Source: Streptomyces sp. DH37 (GTDB lineage Bacteria; Actinomycetota; Actinomycetes; Streptomycetales; Streptomycetaceae). Taken from it: a stretch of 64,000 nucleotides of DNA. The DNA lies in assembly GCF_029813835.1 (NCBI RefSeq), contig NZ_JARVKV010000017.1:27075-91074 (forward strand), read 5' to 3'. A model generated the notes under the pieces. The model was not told the origin of the DNA and searched no databases. It worked only from the letters and a program-made list of their open reading frames with translations. The translations under genes were made by a program, and so were the position numbers. Below, in pieces: positions 1-7,849 of the stretch (position 1 is the stretch's first letter; the number at the start of each line of letters is the position of its first letter).

Positions 1-92
1 CGGTGCCGGAGCCAGGGGAGCGCGGCGTTGTGCGGCCGGCTCCGCCGCACAGCTCGGCAGCCGATCGGCCGGCACGGCACGCTCGACCATGA

Positions 93-118
93 GGAAGCCC
101 GTTTGAGGAAGGGCTTCC
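93..118. terminator. Short hairpin, possible terminator of a gene before the window
   Basis: GGAAGCCC (93-100) pairs with GGGCTTCC (111-118) around a 10-base loop. It lies upstream of the first gene and could end transcription arriving from before the window. There is no T-tract. Confidence 0.35.
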
Positions 119-203
119 CGGGCCACTGGAGAGAGCAGGGCGCTCCGTGCGCCTCGCGCCGCCGGTGCCGGCGTGTCAGGAATGTCTTCACCCGGGAGAT
201 CCG

Positions 204-350
204 ATGAAATGGCTTGTGTGGTTGCTGCTGATCGCCGTTGTGCTGGCAGTCCTGGGGTTGGTGGTCAAGGCGCTGAAGTGGATGCTGATCATCGCTGCTG
301 TGGTCTTCGTTGCGGGCCTGGTCACCGGATGGGTGAAACAGCGTAAATGA
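204..350 (+). CDS. Small hydrophobic membrane protein (48 aa)
   Basis: The ATG at 204 follows a GGGAG ribosome site at about 194-198, so it is preferred over in-frame codons upstream. The 48-residue product starts MKWLVWLLLIAVV and has two hydrophobic stretches (about 3-21 and 27-43) separated by a KALKW turn, ending in a basic TGWVKQRK tail. It should be an integral inner-membrane peptide. No function is recognised. It closely resembles the 47-aa product encoded at 851-994 (same length, same WLL..VA.VL..G layout, same GLV.GW..  ending), so the two are paralogues, each with its own leader. An intrinsic terminator follows at 411-455. Confidence 0.7.
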   Translation: MKWLVWLLLIAVVLAVLGLVVKALKWMLIIAAVVFVAGLVTGWVKQRK

Positions 351-410
351 CAGACCGCAGACGCGGGCTTGACAGGACGCTGCTTACGCGCTTGGGATAC
401 CGGATCTGAA

Positions 411-455
411 GCCGAGGTGCAGGTCGCGTGAATTTTCCTGCCTCGGCATTTTTCT
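411..455 (+). terminator. Rho-independent terminator after the 48-aa gene
   Basis: GCCGAGG (411-417) pairs with CCTCGGC (441-447), extended by GCAGG/CCTGC with a small bulge, and ATTTTTCT follows directly. A T-run after a hairpin is unusual in this GC-rich DNA and makes this a convincing intrinsic terminator. Confidence 0.7.
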
Positions 456-656
456 GCAGTCATTACGAATTCGCGGCGATTCACTGACCGCTTCCTTGCG
501 GCGCGCTGACTCGGTTCCGGCCCCCAGGGGCGCGCCCGCCGGCGGAGCCGGAGTCGCCTCCCGCGCGCCGACGGCCAGGCTCCGGATGAGGTGGTGGGTC
601 GGCGGCGCCGTGGTGAAGCCGGAGGATCGTTACGAGCCACCAAACCGACCCTCCCT

Positions 657-672
657 TCTACAGATGTGTAGA
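657..672. promoter_or_regulatory. Perfect palindrome TCTACA-GATG-TGTAGA
   Basis: Six-base perfect arms flank a 4-base spacer in the otherwise gene-free leader of the 851 gene. The TACA..TGTA core is reminiscent of BlaI/CopY-type operators. That assignment is inference, since no such regulator lies in the window. Confidence 0.35.
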
Positions 673-850
673 GTATGGGTGGTCGGCGTGACCGGTTGCC
701 TGCCGGAGAGGAGGTGCCGACATCTCCGCGGAACAGTCGGACGGCTCTCGTCCCGCGTGCTTCCGGGCACCGGTGGGCGGGAGTCGTGTTCCCCGCGCTT
801 GTCCGCTTCGGCAGAGGGCCTGGCCGTGAGAAGCAGGGCGGAGGTAGGGC

Positions 851-994
851 ATGGGATGGGGGCTGCTGCTCTTGGTGGCGGTTGCGCTCGGAGTGCTCGG
901 GTGGACGGTGCACACACTGAGCTGGCTGCTGGTCGTAGCGGCAGTACTCCTGGCCGTCGGGCTGGTGAACGGCTGGGAGAAGTGGAGGGCATGA
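851..994 (+). CDS. Small hydrophobic membrane protein (47 aa), paralogue of the 204-350 product
   Basis: The ATG at 851 follows a strong GGAGGTAGGG site just upstream. The product starts MGWGLLLLVAVALG and ends GLVNGWEKWRA. Like its paralogue it has two hydrophobic segments (about 4-18 and 23-40) and a Trp/basic end. It should be membrane-inserted, with unknown role. It is too short for usual gene callers and overlaps no better candidate. The tandem paralogue, separate terminator and leader palindrome suggest independently controlled copies. Confidence 0.65.
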   Translation: MGWGLLLLVAVALGVLGWTVHTLSWLLVVAAVLLAVGLVNGWEKWRA

Positions 995-1744
995 GGCTCT
1001 CACCCGGTGCCTCCGTGACCTGCGGTCGGGACTGTGGGGGTGCACGAACGGCAGCAGGACCGCGCTCCGGACCCGTGGCCGGACCCGGGTGCCGACCGGA
1101 ATTCACCCCTCCACGAGCTCTCACCCCTGAGTGCGAGCGGCCGCAGCCATGATCACCACGAGCCGGAGACGCGGCACCCGCCGCGTGGTCAGTACCCAGA
1201 CGGGGAGGGGAAGCGGTGCACCGCCCGGCATCCTGAGTGGCAGACCGACGAAACGAGCGCTCAGATCACCGGCATGTCTCTTCGCACCCGCCGTCGGTGC
1301 TGAACACCGTCCTCGGCCCTCATGCCAGTGCCCCGGGACACGAGGACCCTCAGCCGAGGTGTCGGCTGCCTCGTCGACGCCTGCTTTCTCCCTCAAGAGC
1401 GGTTCGCTTTACTCATTCGGCTTCAGGAGCTTTCACGGCAACGAGGGTCCGCGGAGATTCTCCCGGAAGAGCGAGACACCGCCGACGGAGTCCACGATGC
1501 CCAGAGGAACAGGAAGGATGCGGGAGTAGGTCCTTTGGACGGTCTGTGATGCGAGCCGTGCGGCGCGACGGGCGACCGGGCTCGCCGGCGGGGCGTGCCC
1601 ATTACCACCTGCACGTCGGCCGCGGAGCACGGCCGTATCGTCTTGCGCACAAGTTCACCGAATTGAGGAGTCCTTCTTGCCAGCCCCTTCGCAGGGTCAG
1701 GTCAGCCATACCCGATCCACCGCCCACCCCGGGGGTGGTGAGCG
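995..1744. other. Non-coding stretch upstream of the CNNM pair
   Basis: Neither strand shows an ORF with convincing codon bias and a ribosome site. No riboswitch was recognised by eye. The last 100 bases carry the promoter and ribosome site for the GTG at 1745. Confidence 0.5.
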
Positions 1745-3091
1745 GTGACCGCCTGGCTCGGTCTGCTTGCCGTCCTCGTGCTCACCTTCGGCACCGGGTA
1801 CTTCGTTGCCCAGGAGTTCGCCTACGTCGCCGCCGACCGGCTCGCGCTGGAACGGGAGGCCGCCGCGGGTGACAGACGTGCTGCCCGCGCGGTGAAGGTG
1901 CTGGGCCGGCTGTCGTTCATGCTCTCCGGAGCCCAACTGGGCATCACCGTCACCGGCCTGGTCGTCGGCTTCCTTGCGGAACCGGCGCTCGCCGAGCTGC
2001 TGCGTCCGGTACTGACGGGCGTCGGGGTGCCGGAGGCCGCCGTGGGAGGGGTGGCGCTGACGGTCGCGTTCATCCTGGCCACCGCCCTGCAGATGGTCAT
2101 CGGCGAACTGGCGCCCAAGAACCTGGCCCTGGCCGTTCCGGACCGGCTGGCCAAGGCTCTGGCTTCCTCCACCCTGCTCTACCTGAAGGTGACCGGTCCG
2201 CTGATCCGCGTCTTCGACAACGCCGCGAACAAGCTGCTGCGACGGGTCGGAATCGAGCCGGTGGAGGAACTCCACCACGGCGCAACGCTGGAAGAGGTCG
2301 GGCACCTCATCGAGGCCGCGCACGAACAGGGCCACCTGCCGCGGCACACGGCCGACCTCGTCGACCACGCCCTGGAGTTCGGCGACCGCAACACCGGCAC
2401 GGTCATGGTGCCCCGAGTGGAGACCACCTTCGTCGCGGCGAACGCCCCGGCGACCGAGGTCATCGAGCTGATCGCGGCCCACGGCCACTCCACCTACCCC
2501 GTGCTCGGCGACCGCCCCGACGATGTCGTGGGCGTCGTCGGCGTGCGTGAACTCATGCGGCGTGACGCGGCCTCCATCGCGACGGCGACCGCCGGGGAAC
2601 TGGCCCGTCCCGCCCTGCTGCTGCCCGAGACCCAGCCGCTGCCGGACGCGGTCGACCGGATGCGCGAGCGGGACGAGGAGTTCGCCGTCGTCCTGGACGA
2701 GCACGGCGGCCTCGCCGGAATCATCACCTTCGAGGACATCGCCGAGGAACTGGTCGGCGAGATCGCCGACGAGACCGACCGCCTGGCCGAGACAGCGGTG
2801 CCTGACGGCGACGGCTGGTGGGTCGACGCCGGCCGTCGGCTGGACGAGGTCGCCGAGGCCACCGGCATCCATCTGCCCGAGGACGAGGACTACGAGACGG
2901 TCGCCGGCCTGGTCATCGACCGCCTCGGCCGCTTCCCCACCGTCGGCGACCGCGTCACCCTCGCCCTGTCCACGCAGGACGGGCACGCGGCCATCGAGGT
3001 GCTCTCCCTGGACCGGCATGTACCCAAACGCGTACGACTGGCCTGCACCACCACCGACACCGACCGCGCCGGCCGGGAGAAGAACGCATGA
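1745..3091 (+). CDS. CNNM/CorC-type membrane protein (DUF21-CBS-CorC_HlyC)
   Basis: This 448-aa protein, often named hemolysin family protein, belongs to the CNNM/CorC family linked to Mg2+ or other divalent-cation transport. An N-terminal DUF21 membrane domain (about 1-190) contains the QLGITVTGLVVG and GELAPKNLAL motifs. Paired CBS domains (about 205-325) include VMVPRVETTFVA and the ITFEDIAEELVGEI segment. A C-terminal CorC_HlyC transporter-associated domain (about 345-430) follows. The GTG at 1745 starts MTAWLGLLAV right at the first membrane helix. Its stop overlaps the ATG of the next gene by 4 bases (ATGA), so the two are probably coupled and may form a hetero-oligomer. Cation specificity is not visible. 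Confidence 0.88.
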   Translation: MTAWLGLLAVLVLTFGTGYFVAQEFAYVAADRLALEREAAAGDRRAARAVKVLGRLSFMLSGAQLGITVTGLVVGFLAEPALAELLRPVLTGVGVPEAAVGGVALTVAFILATALQMVIGELAPKNLALAVPDRLAKALASSTLLYLKVTGPLIRVFDNAANKLLRRVGIEPVEELHHGATLEEVGHLIEAAHEQGHLPRHTADLVDHALEFGDRNTGTVMVPRVETTFVAANAPATEVIELIAAHGHSTYPVLGDRPDDVVGVVGVRELMRRDAASIATATAGELARPALLLPETQPLPDAVDRMRERDEEFAVVLDEHGGLAGIITFEDIAEELVGEIADETDRLAETAVPDGDGWWVDAGRRLDEVAEATGIHLPEDEDYETVAGLVIDRLGRFPTVGDRVTLALSTQDGHAAIEVLSLDRHVPKRVRLACTTTDTDRAGREKNA

Positions 3092-4101
3092 GCCTGTGGA
3101 CTGCCGCGCTGGTCACGGTCCTGCTGCTCGTGGCCAGCGGATTCTTCGTCGCCGCCGAGTTCGCCCTCGTCGCGGCCAAGCACCACCGTATGGAGCGCCA
3201 CGCGGAGCAGGGCCGCAGAGGAGCGAAGTCGGCGCTCGCCGGGATGCGGGAGCTGTCCCTGATGCTCGCCGGTGCCCAGCTGGGCATCACCGTGGCCACC
3301 CTCGGCCTGGGCAGCATCTCCAAACCGGCCATCTCCCACCAGGTCGAGCCCCTGCTGGAGGCCGCCGGCCTGCCCGGTGAGCTGTCCTACGCCATCGCCT
3401 TCCTCTTCGCCATGGCGATCGTCGTCTTCCTCCACATGGTCGTCGGTGAGATGGCCCCCAAGTCCTGGGCGATCGCGCACCCGGAGCGGTCCGCGATGCT
3501 GCTCGCCCCGGCGTTCCGCGGCATCACGCTGCTCGTACGGCCGCTGCTGTGGATCCTCAACAAGATCAGCAACGGGTTGGTCAGGCTGTTCCGGGTCACC
3601 CCGCGCGAGGAGCTGGCCTCGGTCCACAACCGCGAGCAGCTCACCCACCTCATCACCGAGTCCCAGCGCCTGGGCCTGATCACCAGGAGCGAATCCGGCC
3701 TGCTGACCCGCTCGCTCACCGCGCCGCAGGAGCCGGTCGGCGCACTGATGGTCCCCGCCGACCGCGTCATCGCCGTCCCTGCCGACGCGGACGCGGACAC
3801 CATCCTGGCCACCGCCTCCCGGCACGACCGCACCCGGCTGCTGGTGCTGGACGGCACCCGGGTCGTCGGCTCGGTCCACGCCCGCGACGTGCTGGTGGCC
3901 CGCAGCCGCGGCCGTGCGGCCACCGCCCGTGCCCTGGCTCGCCCGGTTCCCGAGCTGGAACCGCACGACACGGTCGCGGACGGCATCGAACTGCTCAGGC
4001 AGCGCCGCGCGACGCTGGCCGTCATCCGGGACGACCGGGGGAGCCTGTCTGGAATCGTGAGCCTGGACGACCTGATCGCCCGTCTGACCCACGCGGCGTG
4101 A
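3088..4101 (+). CDS. CNNM/CorC-type membrane protein lacking CorC_HlyC domain
   Basis: This 337-aa paralogue of the preceding gene is translated from ATG 3088 inside the upstream stop. DUF21 spans about 1-185 (AEFALVAAKHHRME; QLGITVATLGLG; VVGEMAPKSWAI). A degenerate CBS pair spans about 200-335 (ALMVPADRVIAV; GIVSLDDLIARL). The protein ends straight after the second CBS, so the acidic CorC_HlyC domain of its partner is absent. DUF21-CBS doublets with one short member are common in Streptomyces, and the short subunit probably works with the long one. Inner membrane; substrate unknown. Confidence 0.87.
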   Translation: MSLWTAALVTVLLLVASGFFVAAEFALVAAKHHRMERHAEQGRRGAKSALAGMRELSLMLAGAQLGITVATLGLGSISKPAISHQVEPLLEAAGLPGELSYAIAFLFAMAIVVFLHMVVGEMAPKSWAIAHPERSAMLLAPAFRGITLLVRPLLWILNKISNGLVRLFRVTPREELASVHNREQLTHLITESQRLGLITRSESGLLTRSLTAPQEPVGALMVPADRVIAVPADADADTILATASRHDRTRLLVLDGTRVVGSVHARDVLVARSRGRAATARALARPVPELEPHDTVADGIELLRQRRATLAVIRDDRGSLSGIVSLDDLIARLTHAA

Positions 4102-4862
4102 CCGTGCCGGTCGCCTCGCGGACGGAGCCCCGGCCGTGAGGCGACCCCGGCGCCGACACGTCTCCTGGAAGGTGCCGGGCGGGCCGGCCATCCCTCGCAG
4201 CCGGGCGCCCGTCCGTCGCCGTGCTCCGCCCCTCTGGTTCCCCGCCCGCCGCTGGCCTGCCTGAGCCGGACCGCGGTGATGGCGTGCTGGTCGACCCCGG
4301 CCACCTCGAAGGACCCCCCCGGCGACCTCGACGCGCTCCCCGGGCCACTGCTGCGGAACGTGCCCCGGCTCCGTCGGAATGAGCCCGGCGAGGGAGGTGT
4401 ATCGGTCACGTCCTCAAACACCGGCCGCACGTCGCCTGCCCCTCCCCGTGCAACCGAGTCGCCCTGCTCCACAGGCCTGACCACTCCTCGATCAGGCGAG
4501 TCGGGTCGTCCTCGCGCCCGTGGCCTCGGCCTGGGCGAGCAGATCCAGCGAGGGCACCAGGACCAGCACACGTCCTGCTTGGAGTTCCCCCGTGCCGCAG
4601 GCGGCCATGGGGAGCCTTGCCGGTTCCAGCCGCCACGATCATCTGGGCCCACCACCCTCGCTCGGGAGGGGAGCGACTTTCGCCGTTCCGGCCGTCCAGC
4701 CTCCTCCCAGGGCAGGCTGCGCACCCTTCATCCGGTGTCGGCTGACGGAAGAGGTCCGGGGCGGTCGCTGTTCCGGCCGTGCCGCGGAGCGAGTGGTTGG
4801 CCGGGGAGTGTGCACGGTTCCGGCGGGGACGGCTCTCGCCGGAGCCCCGCCGGGTTCCTCGG
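4102..4862. other. Gene-poor gap with possible helicase debris
   Basis: No intact gene is visible. On the minus strand at about 4500-4665 two frames together spell MIVAAGTGK and then GRVLVLVPSLDLLAQ. These resemble motifs I and Ia of DEAD/SNF2-type helicases, suggesting a decayed fragment. Elsewhere nothing is recognised. Confidence 0.35.
4500..4665 (-). pseudogene. Possible fragment of a superfamily-2 helicase
   Basis: Reading the minus strand, AAGTGK resembles a Walker A motif. One frame later ELQAGRVLVLVPSLDLLAQ resembles the segment that follows Walker A in SF2 helicases. Both lie within 170 bases but in different frames, with stops on both sides. Only the motif region remains, so it cannot be functional. 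It could be chance, hence low confidence. Confidence 0.3.
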
Positions 4863-5078
4863 TCATGCGGCGATGTGCCACTCCGTCTTGTGGGGTGGTG
4901 TGGTGCCTTCCTGCCCGCACCTGGTGTGACCGGTGACGACGGTCCGCAGGGCGCGGTGGCGTCCCTGCTCCAGCCACAGGTCGCGGTGGCGCGTGGAGGG
5001 GAAAAGCACATTCCATATCCCGACCCCCACCGCGAAGGCGGCGGGGATGGCGAGCAGCCACAGCATGATGCTGATCAC
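4863..5078 (-). CDS. Small single-pass membrane protein (71 aa)
   Basis: The GTG at 5078 follows a GGAGGGAG ribosome site; an internal ATG at 5066 is an alternative start. The product begins MISIMLWLLAIPAAF with one membrane helix (about 3-25) followed by a basic soluble tail (STRHRDLWLEQGRHRALR) containing one cysteine. No family is recognised. It is divergent from the Hsp20 gene, with the HAIR-like site between them. Confidence 0.5.
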   Translation of the reverse strand: MISIMLWLLAIPAAFAVGVGIWNVLFPSTRHRDLWLEQGRHRALRTVVTGHTRCGQEGTTPPHKTEWHIAA

Positions 5079-5198
5079 AGCCGTACTCCCTCCGACAGGA
5101 TCCTTCCTCCTTCCGCTCGACCCGTGCGCTTTCCGGCCGGGCCATCCCTGCGCCGCGGGACGGGTGCCGGAACCTTTGCGCATACAGCAGGAAACAAA

Positions 5199-5219
5199 AT
5201 TGAGTCCCTCAGCGTCAAG
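5199..5219. promoter_or_regulatory. HAIR-like HspR operator upstream of hsp20
   Basis: ATTGAGT-N7-CGTCAAG matches the actinobacterial HAIR consensus CTTGAGT-N7-ACTCAAG at 11 of 14 positions with exactly the right spacing. It sits 70 bases before the Hsp20 start, and TAGTAT at 5234-5239 may be the -10 element. Binding by HspR is inferred from the match. RheA-type control is the known alternative for Streptomyces small heat-shock genes. Confidence 0.5.
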
Positions 5220-5288
5220 TAGTGTGAACGAGGTAGTATGAGAAGTGTCCGGTCTGAGGATCGCGGGCCTTCTGTGGAGGTGATCGTG

Positions 5289-5705
5289 ATGCGCACCGAC
5301 CCCTTCCGTGAGCTGGACCGCCTGACGCAGCGGCTGCTCGGTGCCGAGGCAGCCCCCGCCGGGGTGCCCATGGACGCCTGGCGCGAGGGCGACGCCTTCT
5401 GGGTGCGCTTCGACCTGCCCGGCGTGAACCCCGACAGCATCGACCTCAGCGTCGAGCGCGACGTGCTGACGCTGAGGGCCGAACGCAGCCAGAGCGTAGG
5501 CGAGCAGGCCGAAGTCCTGGTCAACGAGCGCCCCGTCGGCACCTTCACCCGTCAGTTGTTCCTGGGCGAGGCGCTGGACACCGAGCACATCGACGCCGCC
5601 TATGACGCCGGAGTGCTGACCTTGCGGGTCCCGGCCGCCGAGCAGGTCAAACCCCGCAAGATCCCCCTGGCGACAGGAGGCGAGCGCCACCGGATCGAGC
5701 AGTGA
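5289..5705 (+). CDS. Hsp20/alpha-crystallin small heat-shock protein
   Basis: This 138-aa cytoplasmic ATP-independent chaperone holds unfolding proteins for later refolding. The alpha-crystallin domain spans about 30-125: MDAWREGDAFWVRFDLPGV opens it, and DAAYDAGVLTLRVP is the conserved A-x-x-x-G-V-L-x-L-x-x-P signature. ATG 5289 is preferred because TGGAGG ends 8 bases upstream; a GTG at 5280 is possible. The short tail KPRKIPLATGG has an I-P-L resembling the I-x-I oligomerisation motif. The HAIR-like site upstream predicts heat-shock control. Confidence 0.9.
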   Translation: MRTDPFRELDRLTQRLLGAEAAPAGVPMDAWREGDAFWVRFDLPGVNPDSIDLSVERDVLTLRAERSQSVGEQAEVLVNERPVGTFTRQLFLGEALDTEHIDAAYDAGVLTLRVPAAEQVKPRKIPLATGGERHRIEQ

Positions 5706-5714
5706 CCCCGGCGT

Positions 5715-5960
5715 CGGGCCGGATCTCTCCCGGCGTCCTGCGGCACCCGCCGCAGGACGCTCGTGTCTGCACCGTCCGGCGACTCGAAGAGGACCAGCGC
5801 GTCCAGGGCGCGCCCGAACACCGTCAGTACATTCCCGCGCCGCCACCTGCCGCCGACCACGCGCAGCGCGACGACCTGTCCGGCGTGGGGTCCTGAAGGG
5901 CCTTGCCGCGGGAGAACCACAGCGCCGTCCGCGATGAGCGGGCGGGCGGCTGCCGAGGGG
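5715..5960 (-). pseudogene. Possible decayed gene fragment
   Basis: A minus-strand stretch with codon-like G/C bias reads VVALRVVGGRWRRGNV and then FGRALDALVLFESPDG. Its start region lies in a different frame (ALWFSRGKALQDPTP), and no proper stop or ribosome site was found. No family is recognised. It may be a frameshifted remnant or chance. Confidence 0.25.
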
Positions 5961-5977
5961 TGCTCCTATGTGTTCGG

Positions 5978-6343
5978 TCAGGGGGGACAGGGGTGCGTTG
6001 TGTCGACGAGCCGGGCAGCATGGCGGGGTGGCCGACCTGCTGTGGGATGACGTGAAGTGCTTCTTCGGTCCGGAATTGATGGAGCAGCTTTGAGCTGCGC
6101 GAAGTCACTTGAACTCCCGATCGCACGGAATATGCCGCCCTCGCTGTCGAAATCCAGAAGCGCAGCAGTGTCCGGCCAGGCGAACTGCACCAGACCTTCC
6201 CAGAAGTACTCGTTCGGCTCGTGCCCGGTGGCAACTACCGCAGCATCGGCGACCAGGTCACCGGCAGTGAGCGTCAACGAGTGCTCGCCGTCAAAGTCAT
6301 GCAGGGTGAGAGTCACCGCGCGATCCTCCCACGTCCAGTGCAC
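5978..6343 (-). CDS. Imm51-like immunity protein, C-terminus probably altered
   Basis: The 121-aa reading frame starts at GTG 6343. Residues 1-85 resemble Imm51-type immunity proteins, found next to polymorphic toxins: SLTLTAGDLVADAAVVATG, EPNEYFWEGLVQFAW and LDFDSEGGIFRAIGS, the last like the FDPEAGMF signature. After about residue 88 the sequence becomes Arg/Pro-rich and loses similarity, suggesting a frameshift or truncation. No toxin gene is adjacent, so it would be an orphan antidote. The 29-bp palindrome lies 60 bases upstream. Confidence 0.5.
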   Translation of the reverse strand: MHWTWEDRAVTLTLHDFDGEHSLTLTAGDLVADAAVVATGHEPNEYFWEGLVQFAWPDTAALLDFDSEGGIFRAIGSSSDFAQLKAAPSIPDRRSTSRHPTAGRPPRHAARLVDTTHPCPP

Positions 6344-6403
6344 AGGCAGCCCAACCCGTCAAACCGCTTGTCCGCTCCCGACCCCGGTGAACCTTCCTGG
6401 TCA

Positions 6404-6464
6404 CAGCGCTAGGTGTATTGATCACGAGCGTTAACAACGCTCGTGATCAATACACCTAGCGCTG
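6404..6464. repeat. Perfect inverted repeat, 29-bp arms with a 3-base loop
   Basis: Arm 6404-6432 (starting CAGCGCTAGG, ending GAGCGTT) is exactly reverse-complemented by 6436-6464 around the loop AAC. The arms are AT-richer than the surroundings. The repeat lies between two divergent genes (starts at 6343 and 6589), so it is not placed like an ordinary terminator. It could be an operator, a transcription insulator, or a scar of a palindromic mobile element. Confidence 0.95.
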
Positions 6465-6588
6465 ATCGGGAAACCGGCCAGGGCAGCGGGAACCTGACCG
6501 CCGGCGCGCGCGCCGGGCCGTGTCGGGGACGTGCAACCGGGTACTGCGGGACGGGCCACCGTACGACCCCCACGACACAGGAGAGCTC

Positions 6589-7068
6589 ATGTCCGACGAG
6601 CGGAAGAAGCGCGAGAAGCTGGTCGAGCTGATGCGGGACATGCCCATCGCGATGATGACCACCTACGGATCGGAGGGGCCGCACAGCTTCCCCATGGCCC
6701 GCCAGGAGGTCGAGCCGAGCGCCGAGCTGTGGTTCATCACCTCCCGGGACACCCGCCACGTCCGTGATATCGGGGTGGACCCGCGGGTGTCGCTGACCTT
6801 CTCCTCCCGGGATTCCTGGGTGGCGATGACCGGCCGCGCGGAGATCGTCGACGACCGGGCCAAGCTCGGGGAGCTGTGGAACACCTTCGCCGAGGCGTGG
6901 TTGCCCGGCGGCCCCGACAACCCGGACGCGGTGCTCATCAGGGTCGACGTGGAGAGCGCCGAGTACTGGGACACCCCCGGCGGCAAGGTGGCCTCGCTGA
7001 TCAGCTTCGCCAAGACGAAACTGACCGGTAAGACCTTCGACGCGGAGCACGGCACCGTCCGGCCGTAG
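6589..7068 (+). CDS. Pyridoxamine 5'-phosphate oxidase-like general stress protein
   Basis: This 159-aa protein has the split-barrel flavin-binding fold of the general stress protein 26 / pyridoxamine-phosphate oxidase-like family. The pattern MPIAMMTTYGSEGPHSFPM, then LWFITSRDTRHVRDIGVDP, then VSLTFSSRDSWVAMTGRAEIV is typical, and ALIRVDVESAEYWDTP near residue 125 is the conserved C-terminal strand plus tryptophan. Such proteins bind FMN or F420 and act in redox stress; this substrate is unknown. The ATG at 6589 follows AGGAG. The gene stands alone downstream of the long palindrome. Confidence 0.85.
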   Translation: MSDERKKREKLVELMRDMPIAMMTTYGSEGPHSFPMARQEVEPSAELWFITSRDTRHVRDIGVDPRVSLTFSSRDSWVAMTGRAEIVDDRAKLGELWNTFAEAWLPGGPDNPDAVLIRVDVESAEYWDTPGGKVASLISFAKTKLTGKTFDAEHGTVRP

Positions 7069-7244
7069 CGCCAGGGAGGCGTCCACGTGTCGGCCCCCGC
7101 CACGCTCCACTTCATCCCGTGCCACGGCATGTACGTGGTGTAAATGCCGGTGTATGGGGGCCGGTCGGTGAAGGAACAAAAACCTGTGGACCGGCCCTCC
7201 GCGTGGTTCCCGGCAGGGGCAGCCCCCAGCACCCGTTCCAGGAG

Positions 7245-7557
7245 TTCTGCTCTCACGAACTCGTGCACGGTAGGCGGAAAGACGGCGAGTTCTCGATCGC
7301 CGATCATGGTTGTGTGGTGGGGACCGCGACGCGTGCAGCGATCATCAGCGACCGGGGGATCATCGGTTTGTCGGCCGACGTGGTCGCCGAGCTCGTAGCC
7401 GGGCCGGGTCCGCTGTGGCATGAACGGCCCCAGGCCAGGCTCACCTCCTGGCCGCGGCAGTGGGTCGTGGGCGCCGGCGCGAAGCACAAGCTGGTCCTCG
7501 TCGACCGACTCCTGACCACCCTCATGCATCTCCGCCGCGCGACCATGCGCCGGAGGG
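7245..7557 (+). pseudogene. IS5-family transposase, 5' end remnant
   Basis: About 7255-7358 is homologous to the leader of the element fragment at 10050-10190 (opposite strand). From about 7359 the frame reads LSADVVAELVAGPGPLW, HERPQARLTSW and LVLVDRLLTTLMHLRR. This is the N-terminal helix-turn-helix part of an IS5-family transposase common in Streptomyces. After about 7557 similarity stops, so the DDE domain is missing. Unable to transpose on its own. Confidence 0.65.
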
Positions 7558-7788
7558 GCGCCCAGGACGCCGCGGGCATGACGAGTTCGGCCCGGTCGAT
7601 GATCCTGCGGGCTGAGGCAGGGCGTGCTCACCGGGGCGTCGTCGGAGCCCGGGCCGCGTTGGACGATGACGCACCGGTGAGCACGCGGCGCTGCCGCTTG
7701 TACGGGCGGGCGTCAGGCCGTCCCGGCGCTCCGGGCAGGGGGAGCGGCCGTGGACATGAGTCACCATGGCGGAGCCGGGACCACGTGT

Positions 7789-7830
7789 GCGGTCCGCTGC
7801 CCGGCGTTCAGGAGCCGGGCAGCGGACCGC
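7789..7830 (-). terminator. Hairpin terminator after the ricin-lectin gene
   Basis: Perfect 17-bp arms (7789-7805 and 7814-7830) flank an 8-base loop. It begins 20 bases beyond the minus-strand stop at 7850. The strength and position fit a terminator, although no T-run follows. Confidence 0.75.
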
Positions 7831-7849
7831 TATGGGGGAGAAGGCCGCG

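Noticed and set aside
995..1744. Mg2+ riboswitch (M-box) before the CNNM pair
   Set aside because: The gap is suggestive, but no conserved M-box core could be found.
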